DNA from: Pluralibacter sp. UBA7423
Lineage (GTDB): Bacteria; Pseudomonadota; Gammaproteobacteria; Enterobacterales; Enterobacteriaceae
Assembly: GCA_002470465.1 (NCBI GenBank)
Contig: DKMD01000014.1
Span: 1-64,000, forward strand
Direction of reading: 5' to 3'
DNA: 64,000 nt
Both the position numbers and the translations under genes were made by a program. The notes beneath the pieces were generated by a model that was given only the letters and a program-made list of their open reading frames with translations, did not search any database and had not been told where the DNA came from. Shown in pieces: positions 55,995 through 64,000 of this stretch. Numbering within the stretch: position 1 is the stretch's first letter; every line of letters begins with the position of its first letter.

Positions 55995-56461
55995 CAGGCA
56001 TCCTGATGTTGTTCGGCACCTTCGCCAGCCTGCTGCTGTAGATAGTTCATGAACAGCGCATCAAAGTTCACTGGCGCAAGGTTCAGTTGTGGGAATGTAC
56101 CGCGGCCAACCAGGCTTGTGATGCATTCGCGAGCATACGGGAACAGAATGTTCGGGCAGTATGCACCCAGGCAGTGTGCCATCTGAGTCCCTTCGATACC
56201 TTCGATGGAGAAAATGCCGCCCTGCTGAACTTCGCACAGGAACGCCGTTTCTTCGCCCAGGGACGCGGTTACGGTCACGCGCAGTACGACTTCATACACG
56301 CCTTCCGCCAACTGGGTGGAAGCGGTATCCAGATCAAGTTTAACCTCTGGCTGCCAGTCTTTCTGGAAAACATGCGGCGCATTTGGCGCTTCAAAGGAAA
56401 CGTCTTTGGTGTAAATACGCTGAATCTGGAAAGTCATTTCTGGGTTGGTTTGTTCTGACAT
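55994..56461 (-). CDS. secB: export chaperone SecB
   Basis: Tetrameric cytoplasmic chaperone that keeps preproteins unfolded and delivers them to SecA. The protein is 155 residues, as in E. coli, with [19 protein letters not shown] at the N-terminus forming part of the substrate groove. AAGGAC lies upstream of the ATG. grxC precedes it by 23 bases on the same strand. Confidence 0.98.
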   Translation of the reverse strand: MSEQTNPEMTFQIQRIYTKDVSFEAPNAPHVFQKDWQPEVKLDLDTASTQLAEGVYEVVLRVTVTASLGEETAFLCEVQQGGIFSIEGIEGTQMAHCLGAYCPNILFPYARECITSLVGRGTFPQLNLAPVNFDALFMNYLQQQAGEGAEQHQDA

Positions 56462-56484
56462 CTTTTTTTTGTCCTTAAAAGGGA

Positions 56485-56736
56485 TTATTTCAGCAGGGGA
56501 TCGAGTCCACCACGCGCGTCAAGCGCATACAAGTCGTCACAGCCGCCAATGTGCTGTGCATCAATAAAAATCTGCGGCACCGTGGTGCGGCCACTACGTT
56601 CAATCATCTCTTCGCGCTTTTCAGCGTTACCATCGATAGGCAACTCCTGGAAGCTGACGCCCTTCTCTTTCAGCAGCGCTTTCGCGCGTACGCAGAACGG
56701 ACAGGTTGCTTTGGTGTAGATCTCAATATTGGCCAT
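56485..56736 (-). CDS. grxC: glutaredoxin 3
   Basis: Glutathione-dependent disulfide reductase of 83 residues, as in E. coli. The active site CPFC is at residues 12-15, the glutathione-binding TVPQIFID loop is in the middle, and GGCDDL follows near the C-terminus. It is in the yibN-grxC-secB-gpsA-cysE cluster. Confidence 0.97.
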   Translation of the reverse strand: MANIEIYTKATCPFCVRAKALLKEKGVSFQELPIDGNAEKREEMIERSGRTTVPQIFIDAQHIGGCDDLYALDARGGLDPLLK

Positions 56737-56753
56737 GACGTTACCTCAGAAAA

Positions 56754-57185
56754 TTACTTACCGCGAACCAGCGGCAGGTTCTCACCGCTCCAGCCTGCAA
56801 CACCTTCTTTCAGAACGAAAACGCGCCCGAAGCCCGCTTTGTTCAGATTGTTGGCGGGCTCCTGAGCCTGCATACCGGAACCATCTACAACGATGATGGG
56901 TTTATCTTTATGTTTTTCAAGCTCGCCGAGGTTATTCGCTTTGATTTCGGCTGGCAGCAGGTTAACGGAACCAGCAATGTGGCCTTTACGGAAATCATCA
57001 CGCTGGCGCAGATCGACAACGATGGCTTCTTCTTTGTTGATAAGACGCGTGGCTTCACCGCGGGTGATGACTTTAATTTTGGAAGTCAGGCCTTTGAACG
57101 TGGTGAACAGCACGGCAGCCAGTAAGCCAACCCAGGCGATACTCAGTATGGGATGACGGCTAACAAATTGCATAATTTCTTGCAT
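56754..57185 (-). CDS. yibN: membrane-anchored rhodanese-like protein YibN (no cysteine)
   Basis: A 143-residue protein with one N-terminal membrane helix (about 13-30) and a cytoplasmic rhodanese fold (about 40-140, with [21 protein letters not shown]). The protein contains no cysteine at all: the rhodanese active-site loop reads [12 protein letters not shown], with Asp where catalytic Cys normally sits, and Ala where E. coli YibN has a nearby Cys. It cannot be a sulfurtransferase of the usual type and is more likely a binding protein. It heads the minus-strand cluster and is divergent from gpmI. Confidence 0.93.
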   Translation of the reverse strand: MQEIMQFVSRHPILSIAWVGLLAAVLFTTFKGLTSKIKVITRGEATRLINKEEAIVVDLRQRDDFRKGHIAGSVNLLPAEIKANNLGELEKHKDKPIIVVDGSGMQAQEPANNLNKAGFGRVFVLKEGVAGWSGENLPLVRGK

Positions 57186-57434
57186 GGGGGGTGATAACTC
57201 CCGACTCAGTGATTAAAAAAACAGGAAAGGAGTATACCTGTGCAGGGGGGCAATTACAGCAAGCCGAACCTAAGCTAATCCAATTTCTGCGGAGTGGTAC
57301 GAGAAATTTCGATCAAAAATAGCCAAATCGCCCCGCCAGCCGCGCCCGTTCTTTGATCTTCTGAGGCAGATTTATCGATTCAGCTGTAGTAAAATTACGC
57401 AAATTTTTTATCTTGTGAGCATGAGGTTGTCGCA
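57186..57434. promoter_or_regulatory. divergent yibN / gpmI promoter region
   Basis: 249 bases with AT-rich stretches near gpmI (TAAAAT at 57390-57395 as a possible -10) and GAGG at 57423-57426 as its ribosome site. I found no clear operator. Confidence 0.5.
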
Positions 57435-58979
57435 ATGTCTGATACTAAAAAACCGATGGTACTGGTGATTCTGGATGGCTATGGCTATCGCGAAGAGCAG
57501 CAGGATAACGCGATCTTCAGCGCGAAAACGCCAGTGATGGATGGCCTGTGGGCAAAACGCCCTCATACGCTGATTGACGCTTCCGGCCTGGAAGTGGGTC
57601 TGCCAGACCGTCAGATGGGTAACTCTGAAGTCGGCCATGTTAACCTCGGCGCAGGCCGTATCGTGTATCAGGACCTGACCCGTCTGGACGTGGAAATCAA
57701 AGAGCGTACCTTCTTTGAAAACAGCGTGCTGGCCGGTGCCGTTGATAAAGCTGTTGCCGCAGGCAAAGCGGTGCACATTATGGGTCTGCTGTCTGCCGGT
57801 GGCGTTCACAGCCATGAAGATCACATCATGGCGATGGTTGAAATGGCCGCTGAGCGTGGTGCAGAGAAAATCTACCTGCACGCTTTCCTCGACGGTCGCG
57901 ATACTCCACCTCGCAGCGCGAAATCCTCTCTGGCTGCCTTCGAAGAGAAATTCGCTGCGCTGGGCAAAGGCCGCGTAGCGTCAATCATCGGTCGTTACTA
58001 CGCTATGGACCGCGACAACCGTTGGGACCGCGTTGAGCAGGCCTACGATCTGATGACCCTGGCAAAAGGTGAGTTCCAGTTCGACTCCGCAGTTGCCGCT
58101 CTGGAAGCCGCCTACGCACGTGACGAAAACGACGAATTCGTGAAAGCGACCGTTATCCGTGCCGCAGGCCAGGCCGATGCCGCAATGGAAGATGGCGATG
58201 CGCTGATCTTCATGAACTTCCGTGCGGACCGTGCCCGTGAAATCACCCGCGCTTTCGTAAACAAAGATTTCGACGGCTTCGCGCGCAAAAAAGTGGTTAA
58301 CCTCGACTACATCATGCTGACGCAGTATGCCGCCGATATCGACGCACCGTGCGCTTACCCGCCAGCTTCTCTCGCGAATACCTTCGGCGAGTGGATGGCG
58401 AAGAACGACAAAACCCAGCTGCGTATCTCTGAAACCGAGAAATATGCTCACGTGACCTTCTTCTTCAACGGCGGCATCGAAGAGAACTTCGCGGGCGAAG
58501 AACGTATCCTGATCAACTCTCCGAAAGTCGCAACCTACGATCTGCAGCCAGAAATGAGTTCTGCAGAGCTGACTGAAAAACTGGTCGGTGCCATCAAAGG
58601 CGGTAAATTCGACGCCATCATCTGTAACTATCCGAATGGCGACATGGTTGGCCATACCGGCGTGATGGAAGCGGCAGTGAAGGCGGTTGAAGCGCTGGAC
58701 CACTGCATTGACGAAGTGAGCAAAGCCGTTGAATCCGTTGGTGGACAGCTGCTGATCACCGCAGACCACGGCAACGCCGAGCAGATGCGTGACCCTTCTA
58801 CCGGCCAGGCGCACACGGCGCACACCAACCTGCCGGTACCGCTGATTTACGTCGGTAACAAAGCGGTGAAAGCGGTCGACGGCGGTAAACTCTCCGACAT
58901 CGCCCCAACCATGCTCTCCCTGATGGGCATGGAAATCCCGCAAGAGATGACTGGCAAGCCGCTGTTCATCGTGGAATAA
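57435..58979 (+). CDS. gpmI: cofactor-independent phosphoglycerate mutase
   Basis: Manganese enzyme interconverting 3- and 2-phosphoglycerate in glycolysis; it belongs to the alkaline phosphatase superfamily. The protein is 514 residues, as in E. coli GpmI/GpmM. The phosphoserine nucleophile is Ser64 in [13 protein letters not shown], and metal ligands lie in LDGYGYR and [10 protein letters not shown]. It is followed 9 bases later by envC, the usual gpmI-envC-yibQ order. Confidence 0.97.
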   Translation: MSDTKKPMVLVILDGYGYREEQQDNAIFSAKTPVMDGLWAKRPHTLIDASGLEVGLPDRQMGNSEVGHVNLGAGRIVYQDLTRLDVEIKERTFFENSVLAGAVDKAVAAGKAVHIMGLLSAGGVHSHEDHIMAMVEMAAERGAEKIYLHAFLDGRDTPPRSAKSSLAAFEEKFAALGKGRVASIIGRYYAMDRDNRWDRVEQAYDLMTLAKGEFQFDSAVAALEAAYARDENDEFVKATVIRAAGQADAAMEDGDALIFMNFRADRAREITRAFVNKDFDGFARKKVVNLDYIMLTQYAADIDAPCAYPPASLANTFGEWMAKNDKTQLRISETEKYAHVTFFFNGGIEENFAGEERILINSPKVATYDLQPEMSSAELTEKLVGAIKGGKFDAIICNYPNGDMVGHTGVMEAAVKAVEALDHCIDEVSKAVESVGGQLLITADHGNAEQMRDPSTGQAHTAHTNLPVPLIYVGNKAVKAVDGGKLSDIAPTMLSLMGMEIPQEMTGKPLFIVE

Positions 58980-58988
58980 TCCCTCCCC

Positions 58989-60260
58989 ATGAGGGGAAAG
59001 GCGATTGTTTCAAAGACCTGGATCGCGACGGCAGTCCGATCCGTTTGTTACGCCAGCGCGTTCAGCGCTGGCGTATTGCTGTGCGCGGCATCTGCTCAGG
59101 CAGATGACCGTGACCAGCTGAAATCCATTCAGGCCGATATCGCCAGCAAAGAGAAGGCGGTACGCCAGCAGCAACAGCAGCGCTCAGCCCTGCTCGCCCA
59201 GCTTAAAATCCAGGAAGAAGCGATTGCCGTCGCCGCCCGTAAGCTGCGCGACACGCAGAATACCCTCGCCGACCTCAATAAGCAGGTCGATGAGATGAAT
59301 GCCTCCATCACCAAACTGCTTAAGCAAAAAGCTGCTCAAGAGCGCAACCTTGCCGCTCAGCTGGATGCGGCATTCCGCCAGGGCGAGCATACCGGTATTC
59401 AGCTTATTCTCAGCGGCGAAGAGAGCCAGCGGGGCCAGCGTTTGCAGGCCTATTTTGGCTACCTCAATCAGGCCCGCCAGGAAACCATCGCCGAGCTGAA
59501 GCAGACCAGTGAAGAGGTCGCCTCGCAAAAAGCGCTGCTTGAAGAGAAGCAGAGCCAGCAGCAAACCCTGCTCTACGAGCAAAAGGCGCAGCAGGCCAAA
59601 CTTGAGCAGGCGCGTAACGAACGTAAGAAAACCCTTGCCGGGCTTGAGTCCTCCATTCAGGCCGGTCAGCAGCAGCTTTCCGAACTGCGCGCCAACGAAT
59701 CCCGCATGCGTTCTCGCATAGCGCAGGCTGAAGCTGCCGCTCGTGCACGCGCCGAAAAAGAAGCCAAAGAGGCGCAGGCCGTTCGCGATCGCCAGCAGGA
59801 CGCTTCGCGTAAAGGTACAACCTACAAACCTTCTGAGAGCGAACGCTCGCTGATGGCCCGTACCGGCGGCCTGGGCTCACCTCGTGGCCAGGCATTCTGG
59901 CCCGTTCGTGGCCCAACGCTGCATCGCTATGGCGAACAGCTCCAGGGTGAACTACGTTGGAAAGGGATGGTTATCGGTGCGTCTGAAGGCACCGAGGTCA
60001 AAGCCATCGCCGATGGCCGCGTGATCCTCGCCGACTGGCTGCAGGGCTACGGCCTGGTCGTGGTGGTGGAGCACGGAAAAGGCGATATGAGCCTTTACGG
60101 CTATAACCAGAGCGCGCTGGTCAGCGTCGGCACTCAGGTCCGCGCAGGCCAGCCGATTGCCCTTGTGGGCAGCAGTGGCGGTCAGGGCCGACCTTCACTC
60201 TACTTCGAAATTCGCCGCCAGGGTCAGGCGGTCAATCCACAGCCGTGGTTGGGAAGATAA
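58989..60260 (+). CDS. envC: murein hydrolase activator EnvC
   Basis: Periplasmic activator of the amidases AmiA and AmiB at the division septum, recruited by FtsEX. The protein is 423 residues. A signal sequence covers about 1-38 (ending ASAQA), long coiled coils about 40-270, and a degenerate LytM domain about 300-423 that binds amidases but lacks the zinc ligands of true LytM peptidases. The first codons (MRGKAIVSKTW) differ from E. coli and no strong ribosome site precedes ATG 58989, so the exact start is the least certain part. Confidence 0.93.
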   Translation: MRGKAIVSKTWIATAVRSVCYASAFSAGVLLCAASAQADDRDQLKSIQADIASKEKAVRQQQQQRSALLAQLKIQEEAIAVAARKLRDTQNTLADLNKQVDEMNASITKLLKQKAAQERNLAAQLDAAFRQGEHTGIQLILSGEESQRGQRLQAYFGYLNQARQETIAELKQTSEEVASQKALLEEKQSQQQTLLYEQKAQQAKLEQARNERKKTLAGLESSIQAGQQQLSELRANESRMRSRIAQAEAAARARAEKEAKEAQAVRDRQQDASRKGTTYKPSESERSLMARTGGLGSPRGQAFWPVRGPTLHRYGEQLQGELRWKGMVIGASEGTEVKAIADGRVILADWLQGYGLVVVVEHGKGDMSLYGYNQSALVSVGTQVRAGQPIALVGSSGGQGRPSLYFEIRRQGQAVNPQPWLGR

Positions 60261-60263
60261 GTT

Positions 60264-61196
60264 TTGCTTCAATTTCGCCCGTTAGCGTTGTCCGTCGCCG
60301 CCTTAGTGGCGATGGTTGCCCCGGTCCATGCCGGAAAACTCTCGATAGTCATTGATGATTTTGGCTATCGCCCCCAGCAGGAAAATCAGGTGCTGGCATT
60401 GCCCAACACCCTCTCCGTCGCCGTTTTACCCAATGCACCGCATGCCCGCGAAATGGCGACCAAAGCCCACAATAGCGGCCATGAAGTGCTGATCCATCTG
60501 CCGATGGCACCAATCAGTAAACAGCCGCTGGAGAAAGACACCCTGCGCCCGGACATGAGCAGCGATGAGATCGAGCGCATCATCCGGGAAGCCGTAAGCA
60601 AGGTGCCTTATGCCGTGGGCCTGAATAACCACATGGGCAGCGCCATGACCTCCAGCCTGTTTGGCATGCAGAAGGTGATGCAGACGCTGAGCCATTACAA
60701 TTTCTACTTTCTCGACAGCATGACGATTGGCAACAGCCAGTCGATGCGGGCCGCCGCCGGAACGGGCGTGAAGGTCATTAAGCGCAAAGTGTTCCTCGAC
60801 GACACGCAAAACGAAGCGGATATTCGCACGCAGTTTAATCGTGCTATCCAGATTGCGAGGCGCAGCGGTTCTGCGATTGCCATCGGACATCCGCATCCGA
60901 CCACGGTGCGCGTGCTTCAGCAGATGGTGTACAACCTGCCGCCCGATATCACCCTGGTTCGCCCCAGCAGCCTGCTGAATGAACCTCAGGTCGATACCTC
61001 AACCCCGAACAATGCCGCTCCAGTGCAGCCTGCGGCGCCACGCAATCCGTTCCGGGGCGTGAAGCTGTGCAAACCGAAAAAACCGCAGCAGCCAGTCTAT
61101 GCGAGCCGTTTCTTCGATGTGTTAAGCGACAGCATTACGCACAGCACGCTGGTGCAATACTTCCAGCTGCAGTGGCAGGGCTGGGATAAGCCCTGA
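60264..61196 (+). CDS. yibQ: divergent polysaccharide deacetylase YibQ
   Basis: Secreted protein of 310 residues starting from TTG 60264, with a signal peptide about 1-23 (ending APVHA) and a family-2 divergent polysaccharide deacetylase domain: IVIDDFGYRP, EVLIHLPMAP, NNHMGSAMTS and AIGHPHPTTV line the expected metal/active site. E. coli YibQ is similar; its substrate is not established. It lies 3 bases after envC and probably acts in the periplasm on cell-wall or surface glycan. Confidence 0.88.
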   Translation: MLQFRPLALSVAALVAMVAPVHAGKLSIVIDDFGYRPQQENQVLALPNTLSVAVLPNAPHAREMATKAHNSGHEVLIHLPMAPISKQPLEKDTLRPDMSSDEIERIIREAVSKVPYAVGLNNHMGSAMTSSLFGMQKVMQTLSHYNFYFLDSMTIGNSQSMRAAAGTGVKVIKRKVFLDDTQNEADIRTQFNRAIQIARRSGSAIAIGHPHPTTVRVLQQMVYNLPPDITLVRPSSLLNEPQVDTSTPNNAAPVQPAAPRNPFRGVKLCKPKKPQQPVYASRFFDVLSDSITHSTLVQYFQLQWQGWDKP

Positions 61197-61246
61197 GCGG
61201 TCTGGAAGACGGCGATAAAAAACGCTGAATCTGCGGCGAGATTCTC

Positions 61247-61252
61247 TATAAT
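61247..61252 (+). promoter_or_regulatory. -10 element ahead of the glycosyltransferase pair
   Basis: A perfect TATAAT lies 33 bases before the first glycosyltransferase ATG; only a weak -35 (near 61225) is present. It suggests the pair has its own start in addition to read-through from yibQ. Confidence 0.5.
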
Positions 61253-61284
61253 GCCCACTGGTTTTAATATGAGAATCAGAGAGC

Positions 61285-62517
61285 ATGGTGCCGCAAAAAC
61301 GGAAAATCCTGCTGTTCGACAGCGGCAAAGAGTGGGGCGGTGGCACCAACAGCATGCTGGAGTTGCTCAAACGCATCGACAGGCAACGGTTCGATATTAC
61401 CTGCTGCTTCTACCACAACTATCTTCGTGCGGGCGGGGAGAGCATTGAGCAAGTGCTGAGCACCTTCGGCATTCCGATGATCCTGATGCCTGCCCGTCGT
61501 CAGCCTGGCTGGGCAAAGTTACTGAAAGAAGTCGGTCGCAGCCTGCTGTTCTTCTCCCGCGACGCGCGCAAAGTCTTTACCCGAAAGATGGATACGCTGT
61601 GGCGCATCCAGCCTGACGCACGCCGTCTGCGCAAGCTGCTGCAGGAGGGCGGGTACGACATCCTGTACATGAATAATCAGCCTGGCTCTAACGAAGAGGG
61701 CTATCATGCCGTAAAGGGCCTGCCCGTTGGGCTGGTTCAGCACTGCCGCATTAAACCTGTCCTCTCGCCGTCGCTGGTCGCGCTGGTTAATGCGCAGGTG
61801 GATAAAATCATTGCCGTTTCCCATGGAGTGGAAAGCGTGCTGCTCAACAACGGCGTTGAGCGTCAGCTCTGCGTCACCGTGAATAACGCCATCGATATCC
61901 ACCAACCGTTGCCGGATCGTGCGGCGATGCGCCGTTCGCTGGGACTGGATGACGATACGTTTGTCTTCGGCAGCATTGGTTCACTACTCCCCCGTAAAGC
62001 GAATCATCACACGCTCGAAGCGCTGGCCTTGTTCAGCCGGAATCATCCCGACGCAAAGTGGAAGCTGTTGCTGATTGGCGAAGGCCCGGAGCGTTCATCG
62101 CTCGAAGCGCAGGCCGCAGCGTGCGGGCTTGCAGAACGGGTTGTCTTTACCGGATTTCGCAATAATCCGTTGGATTATCTCGCCGCCTTTGATCTCTTTA
62201 TCCTGGCCTCAGCCAGCGAAGGGCTGCCTCGCGTAGTGCTGGAGGCAATGCTGCTGGGGGTGCCGGTTATCGGTTCTGACGTCACCGGGACCGCTGAGCT
62301 TATCCACCATCAGCAAACCGGCCTGCTTTTCCCGTGGAGTGATACTCAGGCTCTTGCACACAACCTTTCCCTGCTCTGGCAAAATGCTGAACTGCGCCGG
62401 GCCCTGGCTGAAAACGCCCGTCAGCACGTGCGCCATCACTACGCCATTGAGCATTACGTCGCGGGTGTTGAACGCGAACTAGCCTCTATTTCTTCGGGAC
62501 GGACCGACCATGTTTAA
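61285..62517 (+). CDS. GT-B glycosyltransferase (GT4-like)
   Basis: A 410-residue cytoplasmic or peripheral-membrane enzyme of the GT4 type. The N-terminal Rossmann half opens ILLFDSGKEWGGGTNSMLEL (glycine-rich acceptor loop). The C-terminal donor half has GSLLPRKANHHTLEAL and the EX7E motif at Glu312 and Glu320 (EGLPRVVLE). I cannot assign donor or acceptor. In E. coli this place, between yibQ and tdh, holds waaH, a GT2 enzyme that decorates LPS core; this protein is not WaaH. It overlaps the next glycosyltransferase by 8 bases. Confidence 0.85.
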   Translation: MVPQKRKILLFDSGKEWGGGTNSMLELLKRIDRQRFDITCCFYHNYLRAGGESIEQVLSTFGIPMILMPARRQPGWAKLLKEVGRSLLFFSRDARKVFTRKMDTLWRIQPDARRLRKLLQEGGYDILYMNNQPGSNEEGYHAVKGLPVGLVQHCRIKPVLSPSLVALVNAQVDKIIAVSHGVESVLLNNGVERQLCVTVNNAIDIHQPLPDRAAMRRSLGLDDDTFVFGSIGSLLPRKANHHTLEALALFSRNHPDAKWKLLLIGEGPERSSLEAQAAACGLAERVVFTGFRNNPLDYLAAFDLFILASASEGLPRVVLEAMLLGVPVIGSDVTGTAELIHHQQTGLLFPWSDTQALAHNLSLLWQNAELRRALAENARQHVRHHYAIEHYVAGVERELASISSGRTDHV

Positions 62518-63427
62518 CTTTCTGAATGCCCGCTATCGTCACATCACGGCGCGCCACAATATTCCTTATGCTTCATTGACGCCTTCTGCTCAGAGCGTGC
62601 CGATTACCTCGGTCGTCATCCCCTGCACCGGGGCAGATTATGTTGAGGAGGCGTTACTTTCCGCCACCTTCGCCGAGCGCTACGCGCCCGATCTTGAAGA
62701 GATTGTTATCGTCAGCGATCAGCCAGAGAGCGCGTTTGGCGCGCTACCGGTAAAAACCCGCGTTGTTACGCTCGATTTGCCAAAGCGTGAAGAGACCTAC
62801 CGCTACAAGCAGATCTACCTGAGTCGGTTGGTGAAACTGAACGCGCCAATGCAGGCGCGCGGTGAAGGCGTTTTGATGATCGATTCAGACCTGAACCTGC
62901 TGCAGATGCCCCGGTTCAGGGTTGAAGAAGGCCATATTTATTCGAGCTTTCGTCAGGGCAAAATGATCGCCAAGCTGGCAGGCGCACCGGCTGAAAAGGT
63001 ACCGGCTTACTACCAGGGCACCGTGCGCCCGTATATCGTCGACCACGTCAACGGGGCCTTCCTGGCCGCAACGCGCAAAACCTGGCGTCGTATCTGTCCG
63101 CTGTGGCTGACGCTTTTCCAGGATACCTGGGAGTTGATGGACGACAGCCAGCCGCCAACGGATCAGCTGCCGCTGGCCGCGCTGCTGGATATGCTTGATC
63201 TGAAAACGGTGAATCTGGGCGACTGGATGAACTGGCCGGTCTCCAAAAAAATCGGCGGGCAGGAAGCGGTTATCCCAAAAGAGGTGGTCGGTGCCCATGG
63301 CGGTTTCCCGCTCTCTGAGTGGCAGAAATATCTGCAATCAGCTGACAGCAAGCTGCTGTTCAAAGGGCAGGACTACACGCGCAAAGTGCGCTATCTGACG
63401 GATAAAGAGAAGCAGCAACAAAGCTGA
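62510..63427 (+). CDS. GT-A-like glycosyltransferase
   Basis: A 305-residue protein with a GT-A nucleotide-sugar fold: ITSVVIPCTGADYVEEALLS near 33-52 opens the Rossmann half, and MIDSDLNLL near 123-131 supplies a DxD metal motif. No signal peptide or membrane segment is evident. Family and sugar are not recognised. Its ATG overlaps the end of the preceding glycosyltransferase by 8 bases, so the two are made together and may add successive residues to LPS core or another surface glycan. That role is inferred from the neighbouring LPS-linked locus. Confidence 0.75.
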   Translation: MFNFLNARYRHITARHNIPYASLTPSAQSVPITSVVIPCTGADYVEEALLSATFAERYAPDLEEIVIVSDQPESAFGALPVKTRVVTLDLPKREETYRYKQIYLSRLVKLNAPMQARGEGVLMIDSDLNLLQMPRFRVEEGHIYSSFRQGKMIAKLAGAPAEKVPAYYQGTVRPYIVDHVNGAFLAATRKTWRRICPLWLTLFQDTWELMDDSQPPTDQLPLAALLDMLDLKTVNLGDWMNWPVSKKIGGQEAVIPKEVVGAHGGFPLSEWQKYLQSADSKLLFKGQDYTRKVRYLTDKEKQQQS

Positions 63428-63429
63428 TG

Positions 63430-63507
63430 CCTTGCGGCGCTAAGCCTGCACTGGCCTACAGAAATCAGCTTCCGTAGGCCGGATAAGCGCAGCGTCATCC
63501 GGCAATT
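63430..63507. repeat. REP element between the glycosyltransferases and tdh
   Basis: CTTGCGGCGCTAAGCCTGC and CCGTAGGCCGGATAAGCGC with CATCCGGC arms lie in the convergent gap. Confidence 0.8.
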
Positions 63508-63514
63508 ACGCGGA

Positions 63515-64000
63515 TTAATCCCAGCTCAGGATAACTTTCCCGGACTGGCCTGAACGCATCGCGTCAAAGCCTTTCTGGAAATCATCAATGCCGAAGCGAT
63601 GGGTGATGATTGGCGAGAGATCGAGGCCAGACTGAATCAGCGCGGCCATCTTGTACCAGGTTTCGAACATCTCACGGCCGTAAATGCCTTTGATGAACAG
63701 CCCTTTAAAGATAACTTTGGTCCAGTCGATGGACATGTCTGACGGTGGAATGCCCAGCATCGCGATGCGACCACCGTGGTTCATGGTGTCCAGCATCGTG
63801 CGGAACGCCGGTGGCGCGCCGGACATCTCCAGGCCCACGTCGAAGCCTTCGGTCATGCCGAGTTCGTCCATCACGTCTTTCAGGTTTTCAGTCGCCACGT
63901 TCACCGCGCGGGTTACGCCCATTTTGCGCGCCAGGCCGAGACGGTATTCGTTCACATCGGTGATCACGACATTGCGTGCGCCAACGTGTTTTGCCACGGC
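63515..64000 (-). CDS. tdh: L-threonine 3-dehydrogenase (5' half cut by window)
   Basis: Zinc alcohol dehydrogenase family enzyme that, with Kbl, converts threonine to glycine. Only the C-terminal 161 residues are in the window, opening [20 protein letters not shown] in the NAD-binding domain and ending [12 protein letters not shown] as in E. coli. The GTG at 63997 is an internal Val, not a start. The gene continues beyond the right edge, where kbl would be expected upstream. Confidence 0.97.
   Translation of the reverse strand, partial: AVAKHVGARNVVITDVNEYRLGLARKMGVTRAVNVATENLKDVMDELGMTEGFDVGLEMSGAPPAFRTMLDTMNHGGRIAMLGIPPSDMSIDWTKVIFKGLFIKGIYGREMFETWYKMAALIQSGLDLSPIITHRFGIDDFQKGFDAMRSGQSGKVILSWD

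Overview
The window is ordinary chromosome from an enterobacterium. Gene order from atpA through glmUS, pst-phoU, mnmE-yidC-rnpA-rpmH, dnaA-dnaN-recF-gyrB, dgo, ibpAB, yid genes and ilvBN follows Escherichia coli closely, and most proteins are near-identical in length to their E. coli counterparts. The absence of the tryptophanase operon between mnmE and mdtL, the many REP palindromes and the drift of the accessory genes fit an Enterobacter or Lelliottia-like genome better than Escherichia. That assignment is inference. Both window ends cut genes: atpA lacks its first codons and tdh lacks its 5' half.

Region by region. 1-4320 holds the F1 part of ATP synthase (atpAGDC) with its terminator. 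4321-4560 is a small unrecognised transcription unit with two perfect CRP half-site pairs, a 16-residue peptide frame and its own terminator. 4804-8282 is glmU-glmS, followed by the wreck of a chemotaxis receptor gene. 8858-13551 is the Pho-box-controlled pstSCAB-phoU operon. 13647-19591 holds yieH, the purine permease adeP, chrR, yieE, yidZ and mdtL. 19746-30216 is the replication and membrane-biogenesis core: mnmE, yidC, yidD, rnpA, rpmH on the minus strand, divergent from dnaA-dnaN-recF-gyrB. 30434-37934 covers yidA, the galactonate operon dgoRKADT, yidR and the lipoprotein yidQ.

38110-47144 carries the small heat-shock genes ibpAB, the transporter yidE and a complete sulfatase module: AraC regulator yidL, divergent symporter yidK, cysteine-type sulfatase yidJ, two DUF202 membrane proteins and a full-length radical-SAM sulfatase-maturing enzyme. 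47170-49739 holds a lone D-serine dehydratase and emrD. 49912-50452 is the SOS toxin-antitoxin locus tisB/istR, identified from its peptide, LexA box, antisense match and terminators. 50580-53304 is ivbL-ilvBN and yicN. After yicN the gene order jumps to trmL, then cysE-gpsA-secB-grxC-yibN (minus), gpmI-envC-yibQ (plus), a two-gene glycosyltransferase cassette in the place where E. coli has waaH, and tdh. The direction of this last block relative to ilvBN is opposite to E. coli, which suggests an inversion breakpoint at yicN/trmL.

I saw no rRNA, tRNA, CRISPR array, prophage or insertion sequence. The least-described items are the CRP-flanked mini-unit after atpC, the glycosyltransferase pair, the sulfatase module and a hairpin that buries the yidR ribosome-binding site.
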